Assembly: GCF_000248075.1 (NCBI RefSeq) | Contig: NZ_BAFB01000080.1 | Span: 1 to 33,540 of the forward strand | Origin: Gordonia otitidis NBRC 100426 | GTDB taxonomy: Bacteria; Actinomycetota; Actinomycetes; Mycobacteriales; Mycobacteriaceae | Length of the DNA stretch: 33,540 nt | Direction of reading: 5' to 3' | Shown: piece by piece, positions 24,586 to 32,985 of the stretch | Layout of the letters: each line of letters starts with the position of its first letter | How positions within the stretch are numbered: position 1 is the first letter of the stretch | Program-made: the position numbers and the translations under genes | Notes under the pieces: model-generated | The model's input: only the letters and a program-made list of their open reading frames with translations | Databases searched by the model: none | Told to the model about the DNA's origin: nothing

Positions 24586-26250
24586 GTGTTCGCGACCCTC
24601 ATCATCGGCCTTCGGGAAGGCCTCGAGGCGGCGCTCATCGTGGGCATCATCGCGGCATTCCTGCGACGCCAGGGACGCACCGACGCCCTGCGGTGGATGT
24701 GGGTCGGCGTCGGCGTGGCGGTCGCGATCTGCGTGGCTGTGGCCATCGGCCTCGAGGTGCTGTCCCGCGACCTCCCGCAGCGCCAACAAGAGGGCCTCGA
24801 AACAGTCATCGGCGCCATCGCCGTCGTGATGGTGACCTACATGATCGTGTGGATGCGCGAACACGCCCGCGATCTCAAGGGTGACCTGGAGGCTGCGGCC
24901 ACCGACGCAGTGAACGAGGGCTCCGCCGTTGCATTCGTGATGATGGCGTTCCTGGCCGTGCTGCGTGAGGGACTGGAGACCTCCGTCTTCCTGGTGGCTG
25001 CATTCAACGCAAGCCACAACGCGCTGCCGTCGGCACTGGGCGCGATCATCGGCATCGGCATCGCGGTCATCCTCGGCTACGGCATCTACCGCGGTGGTGT
25101 GCACATCAACCTCGCACGCTTCTTCAAGGTCACCGGTCTTCTGTTGGCGCTCGTCGCGGCAGGCCTCGTGATGACCGCATTCCGCACAGCTCACGAGGCC
25201 GGCTGGCTGAACGTCGGCCAGCAGCAGGTTGTCGATCTCACCTGGCTCGTTCAGCCCGGGTCACTCCAGTCGTCACTGCTGACCGGTGTGCTTGGCATCC
25301 AACCGAGACCCGTACTGATCGAGGTCGTCGGCTGGGCGGTGTACCTGCTGGTGGTCGGCATGATCGTGCTGTGGCCTGCCGGGAAAGCGTTCCCCCGGCG
25401 TGCGGCCGGGCTGGCCTGCGGCGCGCTCGCCGCAGTGCTGGCGGTGGCAGCGATCGCAGTGTTGTCCACGGCACCCGCTCAACCGTCCGCCCCGTCCGAC
25501 ACGTTGCGCGCGAGCGTCTCGGGCACACCGTCGACGTCGGGGGTGCTGGCGGGACGCAGCGTGCGCGTTCCCGACCCCGTGTCGGTGCGGATCGACTCCG
25601 CCGATCCCTCGCTGGCCACGGGGGCTCTCACGTCGGGCACCGTCACGACTCCGCTGCCCAAGCTCACGGCGACCGACGACGCCCAGATCGGATCAACGAG
25701 CTTTCCGACCTATCAGCAACTCGTCTCACCGAACCTCGACATCGACGTGTTGATCCCCGACGCTCCGGCGCGTGTCACCCCCGCACAGGTGGCGGCGGGC
25801 AACAACGGCCGACTTCCGGTCGGCCTGAACACCCAGACCTTCGGCGTCGACGCATCGGTCGTCTACACGGTGACCGCAACGGTCACGACGAGCGTCGATC
25901 CGACTTTCCACACGCCGGTCGCCGCTGATGTCCACTACGTGGTGACAGCGACGGCCACACCCGAGTCGGGCGCGGCTGTGGTGCTCGGAAAGGTCGCGAT
26001 GTTCGACGCCGAGCACACCGCGGGCGCCGACGAACTCGCCGCATTGCAGCAGGCCGTCGATCAGCGCTCCGACCATCACTTCCGTTCGGTCGTACTGCCG
26101 CTGTGGCTTGCCGGGTGCGCGGTCATCGCCGCCATCGTCGCCTGTGCGCTCTTGCTGACGCGCAGACGTGTGGACGAGCCGGACGATCACGAGGATTTGC
26201 AGGCAGGGGCTCTTGACGACCCCGCTCACACAAAGGAGAAAACCACATGA
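24586..26250 (+). CDS. efeU: EfeU iron permease (FTR1 family) with long C-terminal extension
   Basis: A 554-residue membrane protein. Residues 1-~275 form the FTR1 permease with two REGLE iron-binding motifs (10-14 and 127-131) in separate helices and about seven spans; it moves iron across the cytoplasmic membrane with EfeO and EfeB. The usual EfeU ends near 275-300. Here an additional span (~275-300) is followed by an external, Thr/Val/Pro-rich, beta-looking domain (~305-500), a final span (~508-528) and an acidic tail. The extra domain has no motif I recognise. The GTG start at 24586 has GGAG 7 bases upstream. The stop overlaps the EfeO start (ATGA). Confidence 0.88.
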   Translation: MFATLIIGLREGLEAALIVGIIAAFLRRQGRTDALRWMWVGVGVAVAICVAVAIGLEVLSRDLPQRQQEGLETVIGAIAVVMVTYMIVWMREHARDLKGDLEAAATDAVNEGSAVAFVMMAFLAVLREGLETSVFLVAAFNASHNALPSALGAIIGIGIAVILGYGIYRGGVHINLARFFKVTGLLLALVAAGLVMTAFRTAHEAGWLNVGQQQVVDLTWLVQPGSLQSSLLTGVLGIQPRPVLIEVVGWAVYLLVVGMIVLWPAGKAFPRRAAGLACGALAAVLAVAAIAVLSTAPAQPSAPSDTLRASVSGTPSTSGVLAGRSVRVPDPVSVRIDSADPSLATGALTSGTVTTPLPKLTATDDAQIGSTSFPTYQQLVSPNLDIDVLIPDAPARVTPAQVAAGNNGRLPVGLNTQTFGVDASVVYTVTATVTTSVDPTFHTPVAADVHYVVTATATPESGAAVVLGKVAMFDAEHTAGADELAALQQAVDQRSDHHFRSVVLPLWLAGCAVIAAIVACALLLTRRRVDEPDDHEDLQAGALDDPAHTKEKTT

Positions 26251-27440
26251 GGGTGCGACCACTGGTGGCCGTCGGCGCGGCAGCCGTCGCCGTCGTCGGG
26301 ATCGCGGGCTGTTCGGACAGCTCCGACTCGTCGAACTCGTCGTCGGATGTGAAGACCGTCAAGGTCGAGATCACCGATCAGGGCTGTAAAGCCGCTCCTG
26401 ACAAGGTCGACGCCGGTCCCATCACCTTTGAGATCACCAACACGAATGCCGCCGCGGTCAGCGAGGTCGAGCTGATCAAGGACAACCGCATTCTGGCCGA
26501 GCGGGAGAACATCGCTCCCGGTATGGCGTCGGTGTCGTTCTCCCACAAGCTCGACGGCGGAACCTACGAGCTCTACTGCCCCGGCGCGGCCAGCGAGAAG
26601 ACCCAGTTCACCGTCACCGGCAAGGCCGCGGAGGCGACCGGAACCGTGGCAGACAAGCTGAAGACGGCGTCGACCGACTACAAGGCCTACGTCGTCACCC
26701 AGGTGGGTAGCCTCGCCGACTACACCGGGAAGCTGACCGCCGCGGTCAAGGCGAACGACCTCGCGGGCGCCACCGACGCATACCCGAAGGCCCGTCCCTA
26801 CTACGAGCGCATCGAGCCGATCGCGGGCGCATTCTGCACCGACGGTTCGACGGACTGCTCCGACAACGCTTCGGTCAGTCTCGATTTCGCAATCGACGCG
26901 CGCCCCGATGCCGTCGGTCCCGGCGACAAGTGGGAGGGCTTCCACGTCCTCGAGAAGGCGATCTACCAGGACAAGAACCTCGCCAACATGGGCCCCGTCG
27001 CGGACCAGCTGCAGAAGAACGTGGAATTACTCAAGACCGTCGTCAACAAGCCCGAGTTCACCTTTGCTCCGGCCGAGATCGTCAACGGTGCAGGCGATCT
27101 GCTCGACGAGGTCTCGACCACCAAGCTGACCGGTGAGGAAGAGGCGTACTCGCACATCGACATCCTCGACATGCAGGCGAACATCGAGGGCTCTGAGCAG
27201 GCGTTCGCAGTGGTCAAGCCCGCGCTCAAGGACATCGATCCGCAGCTCACGCAGACCATCACCGATGCGTTCGGCAAGGTCGACTCGCTCATCGACACGT
27301 TCCGCGATCCCAACGAACCGGGTGGCTTCAAGAACTTCACCCAGGTGACCGCCGAGCAGAAGCGCGAGATGGCGGCCGCCATCGTCGCCGTCAAGGATCC
27401 GCTGGCACAGGCCGGCGGAAAGATCGCGGCAGCGAGCTGA
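26247..27440 (+). CDS. efeO: EfeO iron-uptake lipoprotein
   Basis: A 397-residue exported protein that hands iron to EfeU. It has a lipoprotein signal with lipobox GIAGC (Cys22), a Ser-rich linker, an N-terminal cupredoxin domain (~36-125, with C47 and C111), and a C-terminal imelysin/M75 domain (~140-395) with the metal-binding HVLE (233-236) in WEGFHVLEKAIYQ. The domain set matches EfeO with the Cup-M75 architecture. It starts 4 bases before the efeU stop, and efeB begins directly after it. Confidence 0.93.
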   Translation: MRVRPLVAVGAAAVAVVGIAGCSDSSDSSNSSSDVKTVKVEITDQGCKAAPDKVDAGPITFEITNTNAAAVSEVELIKDNRILAERENIAPGMASVSFSHKLDGGTYELYCPGAASEKTQFTVTGKAAEATGTVADKLKTASTDYKAYVVTQVGSLADYTGKLTAAVKANDLAGATDAYPKARPYYERIEPIAGAFCTDGSTDCSDNASVSLDFAIDARPDAVGPGDKWEGFHVLEKAIYQDKNLANMGPVADQLQKNVELLKTVVNKPEFTFAPAEIVNGAGDLLDEVSTTKLTGEEEAYSHIDILDMQANIEGSEQAFAVVKPALKDIDPQLTQTITDAFGKVDSLIDTFRDPNEPGGFKNFTQVTAEQKREMAAAIVAVKDPLAQAGGKIAAAS

Positions 27441-27441
27441 T

Positions 27442-28785
27442 GTGATGGCCGCCGACGACACTCCACCACAGCAACCGGATGACACCACCCCATCCGACCA
27501 GACCACACAACCGTCCGGCGACGACCGAGGACGCGGACCGCGGTTGGGACGCAGGGGATTTCTCGGTGTCGCCGGACTCGCGGGAGTCGTCGTCGGCGGC
27601 GCGGCGGGTGGCGCCATCGGTTATGCCGCCGCCCCGAAACCGACGGACGCCGCTGCCGAGACGGTCGAGTTCTACGGCGAACACCAGGCCGGGATCATCA
27701 CTCCACAACAGAATTCGCTGGTGTTCGCGGCATTCGACGTGGCCGACTCGGTCACGACCCAGCAACTCGAGGTGATGCTCGCGCGCTGGGCGGCCGCCGC
27801 GAGCCTCCTCACCGAGGGCAAACCCGTCGGACCTGTGGAGACTCGGCCTGGTTCACCACCTGCCGACACCGGCGAGGCGTTCGATCTCGGACCGAGCAAA
27901 CTCACCGTGACGGTGGGTTTCGGCCCGAGTCTGTTCGACGACAGGTTCGACCTACGCGACAAGATGCCCGCCGCGCTGAAACCCTTGGGCCAGTTGGCGG
28001 TCGACACGACGATCGATCCGTCGATCAGCGGTGGGGACATCTGCGTGCAAGCGTGTTCCGAGGACCCGCAGGTCGCGTTCCACGCCGTACGCAATCTCGC
28101 TCGAATCGGACGCAGCACCGTCACACTCCGCTGGCTCCAGGAGGGGTTCGGCCGGGCGTCGGCCACCTCGACGTCGCAGGTGACCCCGCGCAACCTGCTG
28201 GGGTTCAAGGACGGAACCGCCAACATCAAGGCGGAGGATCCGAGCGTCGCCAAAGAATGGGTGTGGGTCGGCGACGAGACCGACCAGCCGTGGATGAAGG
28301 GCGGCTCATACCTGGTGTCGCGCAAGATCCGTATGCACATCGAGGCATGGGACTCCGACGACATCTCCGACCAGGAGCTGATTTTCGGCCGGTCGAAGGA
28401 CGACGGCGCGCCGCTGTCCGGCGGCAGCGAATTCACCGCGGTCGACTTCCACAAGCGGCTCGACACCGGGAAGTTCGCAGTCGACCGCTTCTCACATGTG
28501 CGGTTGGCCCACCCCGACAACAACGGGGGCGCTCAGATACTGCGGCGTGGTTACAACTACACCGACGGAATCGATACGCGCACCGGAACACTCGCAGCCG
28601 GACTGTTCTTCATCGCGTACCAGAAGAATGCGCACGAGCAGTTCGTCCGCATCCAGAACAACCTGGCCCAGGACGGACTCAACGAATACATAGCTCCCAT
28701 CTCGAGCTCACTGTTCGCCATTCCGCCCGGCCTCGCCAAGATCGGCGACTGGTACGGCAAGAAGCTGTTCGGGTACACGGACTAG
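27442..28785 (+). CDS. efeB: EfeB dye-decolourising haem peroxidase, Tat-exported
   Basis: A 447-residue DyP-type peroxidase of the EfeB/YcdB group. It oxidises ferrous iron and may remove iron from haem outside the membrane. The Tat signal is GRRGFLGVAGLAGVVVGGAAGGA (twin Arg at 37-38). The distal DyP motif GFKDGTAN (254-261, Asp257) and the haem-ligand region RFSHVRLAHPDNNG (H352 or H357) are present. Either GTG 27442 or ATG 27445 may start it, one or four bases after the efeO stop. It is the last gene of efeUOB and is followed by a hairpin at 28803. Confidence 0.93.
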   Translation: MMAADDTPPQQPDDTTPSDQTTQPSGDDRGRGPRLGRRGFLGVAGLAGVVVGGAAGGAIGYAAAPKPTDAAAETVEFYGEHQAGIITPQQNSLVFAAFDVADSVTTQQLEVMLARWAAAASLLTEGKPVGPVETRPGSPPADTGEAFDLGPSKLTVTVGFGPSLFDDRFDLRDKMPAALKPLGQLAVDTTIDPSISGGDICVQACSEDPQVAFHAVRNLARIGRSTVTLRWLQEGFGRASATSTSQVTPRNLLGFKDGTANIKAEDPSVAKEWVWVGDETDQPWMKGGSYLVSRKIRMHIEAWDSDDISDQELIFGRSKDDGAPLSGGSEFTAVDFHKRLDTGKFAVDRFSHVRLAHPDNNGGAQILRRGYNYTDGIDTRTGTLAAGLFFIAYQKNAHEQFVRIQNNLAQDGLNEYIAPISSSLFAIPPGLAKIGDWYGKKLFGYTD

Positions 28786-28802
28786 CCCGAGCTGGCCGAG
28801 GA

Positions 28803-28829
28803 GGCCGTCCGCCGGTTTGTGGGACGGCC
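28803..28829 (+). terminator. Terminator of efeUOB
   Basis: GGCCGTCC and GGACGGCC form a perfect 8-bp stem with an 11-base loop, 17 bases after the efeB stop. Confidence 0.7.
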
Positions 28830-28834
28830 GGCGC

Positions 28835-28932
28835 GGGGCGCGCTGTGGGGCGGGGCGCGCTGTGGGGCGGGGCGCGCAGGGCCCGGGCACGAGGCGCGGC
28901 GCACGGGGCCCGAGGCGCGGCGCTCGGGGCCA
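28835..28932. repeat. Short GC-rich tandem repeats
   Basis: A 17-base unit beginning GGGGCGCGCTGTGGGGC occurs twice in tandem, with a partial third copy (28835-28877). A 21-base unit starting GAGGCGCGGCGC occurs twice (28891-28911 and 28912-28932, two mismatches). Confidence 0.8.
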
Positions 28933-28952
28933 GGGGCCCCGTGGCACGGTGG

Positions 28953-28989
28953 CAGAAAGTGAGGAAAAGATTCCTTCCCCCACTTTCTG
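28953..28989. terminator. Bidirectional hairpin between efeB and cysNC
   Basis: CAGAAAGTG and CACTTTCTG are perfect 9-base arms; inner GGAA/TTCC can extend the stem. It may terminate the cysNC transcript from the other side. Confidence 0.5.
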
Positions 28990-29174
28990 ACGTTTCCCCG
29001 CGACACTTCCCGAGGAAGCGCACATAACCCACGGAAGAAGCCTTTCCCCTACTTCCTACACCCCGCGCAACCCGACACCCCCGTGCAGAAACTCGCGGGA
29101 GAAACCCTTCCCTTAATTCCCACACGCGCCTGACGGTAGGCCGCAGTCCTACCCGCTGCTCGAGCCTGTCGAGA

Positions 29175-31135
29175 TCACTCCTCCAAGACGCCCCGCCGCA
29201 CCAACTCGTCGACGATCTGCCCGGCGAGCTCGGCGATGTCGGCACCCGTCGTGTCGAACCGCAGATCCGGGCTCTCGGGCTTCTCGTAGGGTGCGTCGAC
29301 CCCGGTGAGCCCCTTGAGCTCTCCGCGCCGTGCCCGCTCGTAGAGTCCCTTGGGATCCCGACGTTCACACTCGCGCACCGGCGTCGACACGTGGACCTCG
29401 ACGAAGTCCAGGTCGGCAGCGGCATGCAATTCGCGCGCGATCTCGCGGTCGGATCTCAGTGGCGAGACCATCGACGCGATCGCGATGACACCGGCGTCAG
29501 CGAACAGTCGCGCGAGGTGCCCGACGCGCCTGATGTTCTCGGCACGGTCGCCGGGCGAGAAGCCGAGGTCGTCGGAGATTCCGTGCCGGATGTTGTCACC
29601 GTCGACGAGGTAGGCCACTCGTGCGCGGTTGACCAACTCGCGTTCGAGCGCGACGGCCACCGTCGACTTACCGGATGCGGGCAATCCGGTGAGCCATACC
29701 GTGGCACCCCGCTGCCCGGTCTTCGTCCACCTCTCCTGGCGGCTCAGCGCACTCGGGTGCCACTTGATGTCGTTGCGGGTCGCCTTGCCCGGAATCACCT
29801 CGCGCGCTTCGAGGATCGTGCCCGCTCCCACCGTGTCGTTCGACGCCTCATCGATGAGGATGAAAGCACCGGTGTCGCGGTTGCTCGAGTACGGGTCGGC
29901 GACCACCACCGACGACGTGCGCAACGTGAGTGTCCCGATGTCGTTGAGCGCCAACTCCGATGGCCCCACCTGCTCGAGCAGCGTCTCTGGATCGAGCTTG
30001 CGTTCGAGCGCCTGGACGGTGGCGCGTACCGTCGACGCCCCCTGTTTGAGAGCGACCCGATCTCCCGCATGCAACGGTGTTTCCGACAGCCAGCACACCG
30101 TCGCCGACAGTTCACGAGCCGCAACAGGAAGGTGCGCGTCGTCGAGTCCGCTGACGATCACATCGCCTCGGCCGACGTCGATGTCGTCGGCGAGCTGGAT
30201 CGACACCGAGAGTGGCGCAACGCGGTCGGCCTCTGCGGGTCGAGGGTGTCGAGCGCGGTCACGGTGGTGCGTGAACCGGACGGCAGCACGACGACTCTGT
30301 CGCCGAGGTCGAGGGTTCCCGCAGCGACCCGCCCGGTGTAGCTCCGCTTGCCGTCGGGACCCGGCCGGGACACCCACTGGATCGGCAGACGCAGTTCGCG
30401 CGCAACAGGATTCGGGGCGTGCAGCTCGATGTCCTCGAGGTACTCGAGCAGTGTCGGCCCGGTGTACCAGGGGGTGTTGTCGGAGCGATGGACGACATTG
30501 TCACCGAGCTTGGCCGCCACCGGGATCGCGGTGATCTCCGCGGCACCGACATTCGTCGCGAGCTCGTCGAGTTCTGCGGTCAGTTCCGCGAAGCGTTCAG
30601 CGGAGAAGTCGACGAGATCGATCTTGTTGACCGCTGCGACGATGTGCGGAACACCCACGAGTGTGGCGATCCGCGCATGCCGACGAGTCTGGCGCAGCAG
30701 CCCCTTTCGCGCGTCGACCAGAAGCACGGCGACGTGGGCGTTCGACGCTCCGGTGAATGTGTTGCGCGTGTAACGCTCGTGACCGGGCGTGTCGGCGAGA
30801 ACATAACTGCGAGTTGAACTCGAGAAGAAGCGGTAGGCGACGTCGATGGTGATGCCCTGCTCTCGTTCGGCGCGTAAGCCGTCGGAGAGCGCCGCGAGGT
30901 CGACGTCGCCGTCGTCGGACGTCACGCCGGCGAGATGATCGGTGGGCAGCGAACCGGTGTCGTGCAGGATGCGGCCGATCAGCGTCGACTTCCCGTCGTC
31001 GACGCTGCCCGCGGTGGCCAGGCGCAGCATCTGTCGACGACGTATCGGCGGGTTACTGTGCGTCGCAGTGGAATCTGCTCCTGTAGCCGTCGACGCCGCG
31101 CTGTCCGGCGCTGTCCGGGCCACTGTTTCGGTCAT
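29175..31135 (-). pseudogene. cysN: Sulfate adenylyltransferase large subunit / APS kinase fusion (cysNC), frame broken
   Basis: CysN GTPase fused to CysC APS kinase; with CysD it makes APS and then PAPS. The N-part starts at ATG 31135 (1-base TGATG overlap with cysD) and has GSVDDGKST, DTPGH and NKIDLVD of the GTPase. Its frame runs off at ~30240 (after TTVTALDTLD) into a short non-homologous tail ending at 30158. The homologous continuation PAEADRVAPLSVSIQLADDIDVGRGD lies in the next frame and carries on to the APS kinase P-loop GLPASGKST and the stop at 29175. The total length (1961 bases) is one short of a multiple of three, so a single-base deletion near 30236-30244 explains it. The corrected product would be ~653 residues, near the usual fusion size. 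It may be a true mutation or a sequencing error; both halves are otherwise well conserved. Confidence 0.85.
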
Positions 31136-32112
31136 CAGAAGTAGCCCTCTCGTTTGCGATCCTCCATGGCGGCAGACGACGTCCGGTCGTCGGCACGCGT
31201 TTCGCCGCGCTCGGACACCGTCGCGGCGCCGATCTCCTCGATGATCTCGGGGATGGTCGTTGCCCGCGAGCGCACGGCGCCGGTGATGGTCAGGTCTCCG
31301 ACCGTGCGATACCGCACCCATTCGGTCGTCACGTCACCCGGCGAATCAGGTTGCGAGTAGGGCGAAACGGCGAGAAGGATGCCATCGCGGTCGAACACCT
31401 CGCGTTGTGCCGCGAAATAGATCGACGGTAGTTCGAGGTCTTCGAGTTCGATGTAGCGCCAGATGTCGGTTTCGGTCCAGTTCGACAGGGGGAACACACG
31501 GACCGACTCGCCGCGTCGAATCCGACCGTTGTACAACGACCACGGCTCGGGGCGCTGTGCCCGCGGATCCCACTGGCCGAACTCGTCGCGGAAGCTGAAG
31601 ACACGTTCCTTGGCGCGCGCCCTGTCTTCGTCGCGACGGGCACCACCGAATGCGGCGTCGAAGCCTCCCTCCTCCAGCGCATCGAGCAGCACGCGTGTCT
31701 GCAGGCGGTTGCGCGAGCCGGACGGGTCGGTCGACTCGGCGATACGCCCGGCCGCGATGGCGTCGGGAACCGAGGCGACGAGGAGCTTGATGCCGTCGGG
31801 ATTGTCGTCGTTCGGCGAGACCCGGCGATCACGGAACTCGATGACCTCGTCGAAGTTGTGGCCGGTGTCGACATGGAGGATCGGGAACGGCAGGGGATGT
31901 GGACGAAATGCCTTCTCCGCCAGCCGAAGGAGCACGATCGAATCCTTGCCACCAGAGAACAGCAGCACAGGTCGTTCGAGTTCGGCCGCAACCTCACGGA
32001 TGATGTGCACCGCCTCGGCCTCCAGCACACGCAGCGCGGACACGTGCTCGACGTCGACGCTGTCCGGCGAGGCTTCGGTGTCTTGTTCTGTGGTGGTCGT
32101 CTCTGCGCTCAC
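31135..32112 (-). CDS. cysD: Sulfate adenylyltransferase small subunit CysD
   Basis: A 325-residue enzyme of the PP-loop family that adenylates sulfate to APS with CysN. The PP-loop LLFSGGKDSIVLLRLAEKAF (SGGKDS 53-58), HVDTGHNFDEVIEFRD, GGARRDEDRARAKERVFSFRDEFGQWDP and the C-terminal DRKREGYF are all typical. The GTG start at 32112 overlaps the sulfotransferase stop by 4 bases (GTGA), and its stop overlaps the cysN start. It therefore belongs to an operon led by the sulfotransferase and perhaps the sulfatase. Confidence 0.95.
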   Translation of the reverse strand: MSAETTTTEQDTEASPDSVDVEHVSALRVLEAEAVHIIREVAAELERPVLLFSGGKDSIVLLRLAEKAFRPHPLPFPILHVDTGHNFDEVIEFRDRRVSPNDDNPDGIKLLVASVPDAIAAGRIAESTDPSGSRNRLQTRVLLDALEEGGFDAAFGGARRDEDRARAKERVFSFRDEFGQWDPRAQRPEPWSLYNGRIRRGESVRVFPLSNWTETDIWRYIELEDLELPSIYFAAQREVFDRDGILLAVSPYSQPDSPGDVTTEWVRYRTVGDLTITGAVRSRATTIPEIIEEIGAATVSERGETRADDRTSSAAMEDRKREGYF

Positions 32113-32894
32113 TGGGGATATCCGTTCCGTACCGCGTCATCGCGGTAGCGCTCGACCCACTCCTTGGAACGGGCATCGGACTGTGGTTTCAACGGTGGTG
32201 GCGGCGCGAGGGTGGGGTCCTGCCCGAGCGCGGAGAGCACCCGAGCGGTGGTTCCCGACGGATCCTTGGTGAGCTCAGCGAACTCGATCTCGAGTGGTTC
32301 GATGCCTTCGGCCACGAACCAGTCACGCCAGGATCGCTCCTGCTGCAACAGAATTCGCGCGAGATGCGCGATACCCTCGGCATGGTAGACCGCAGTGTCG
32401 GCGTCCTGCCCGCCGTCGTGTCGCCACACACGGGTCTGGACCGCTCGCCACATCGACACCGCCTGCGGCACGACGTCTTCCCGGTACACGTGCACGTAGA
32501 GAGGATCGGAACCGAGGAGTGCGCGAATGGCCGCACGCAGCGAGCCGGAGCCGATACGAGCACGGGTTATCAGCAGCGGCGTCTGATTCCACATCAGCTT
32601 TCCGCCCCACACCCCGTTCGCCGAACGGCCCTCGGCGAGGACGTCGGCGCGCCACTGCGCGAACGTTCGCCCGTCGACCACGCCGTCGTCGACCTCGGCG
32701 AGTAGATCCAGGATCTGTGGATCGTCGACGTCCGCGAACCACTCCCGCGGCTGCGGCGAATGGGACGACGACGGGAACTCCTGGAAGAACTCCTCCGGGG
32801 TTCCCGCGACGCCTGTCGCGGCGAGCGATTCGACGAGCAAGGTGCTCCCGCTGCGCTGGCTGGCACATACGAGGTAGTTGTCGACTGGCGGCAC
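32109..32894 (-). CDS. Stf0-type sulfotransferase
   Basis: A ~261-residue PAPS-dependent sulfotransferase of the Stf0 family. M. tuberculosis Stf0 sulfates trehalose for sulfolipid synthesis; the acceptor here is unknown. The N-terminus DNYLVCASQRSGSTLLVESLAATG is the PAPS-binding loop; GTPEEFFQEF, WGGKLMWNQTPLL, YVHVYREDVVPQAVSMWRA and the C-terminal YRDDAVRNGYPQ fit the family. GTG 32894 is preferred because homology begins there and a good promoter (TTGCGG-16-TACACT) ends 6 bases before it, suggesting a leaderless mRNA; the open frame to 33068 overlaps the sulfatase gene. Coupling to cysD (4-base overlap) puts the supplier of PAPS in the same transcript. Confidence 0.88.
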   Translation of the reverse strand: MPPVDNYLVCASQRSGSTLLVESLAATGVAGTPEEFFQEFPSSSHSPQPREWFADVDDPQILDLLAEVDDGVVDGRTFAQWRADVLAEGRSANGVWGGKLMWNQTPLLITRARIGSGSLRAAIRALLGSDPLYVHVYREDVVPQAVSMWRAVQTRVWRHDGGQDADTAVYHAEGIAHLARILLQQERSWRDWFVAEGIEPLEIEFAELTKDPSGTTARVLSALGQDPTLAPPPPLKPQSDARSKEWVERYRDDAVRNGYPQ

Positions 32895-32900
32895 CCGCTC

Positions 32901-32928
32901 AGTGTAGCCAGGCGAAAACCGCCCGCAA
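32901..32928 (-). promoter_or_regulatory. Promoter for the sulfotransferase-cysDNC operon
   Basis: On the minus strand, TTGCGG (32928-32923) and TACACT (32906-32901) are 16 bases apart. Transcription would begin at or next to the GTG at 32894, giving a leaderless mRNA. Confidence 0.5.
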
Positions 32929-32985
32929 CCTGGGAATTTAGACGCCGCGAGGCCGAAAACCTTTACAAAACTCCCGCCATGTGCG

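Larger units (their letters stand above)
28786..29174. other. Repeat- and hairpin-rich convergent intergenic region
   Basis: These 389 bases separate efeB from the 3' end of cysNC. The left part is strongly G-rich on the plus strand (short tandem repeats at 28835-28932). The right part (28953-29130) is rich in CTTCC/GGAAG and CCCTTCCC motifs, with three loose copies of a GGAgAA..CCTTtCCC..TTCC block around 28963, 29033 and 29096. No gene is supported. Confidence 0.6.

Noticed and set aside
28053..29027. 324-residue plus-strand frame overlapping efeB and the repeat block
   Set aside because: It is out of frame with efeB, very Arg-rich, and its end is made of the GC repeats.
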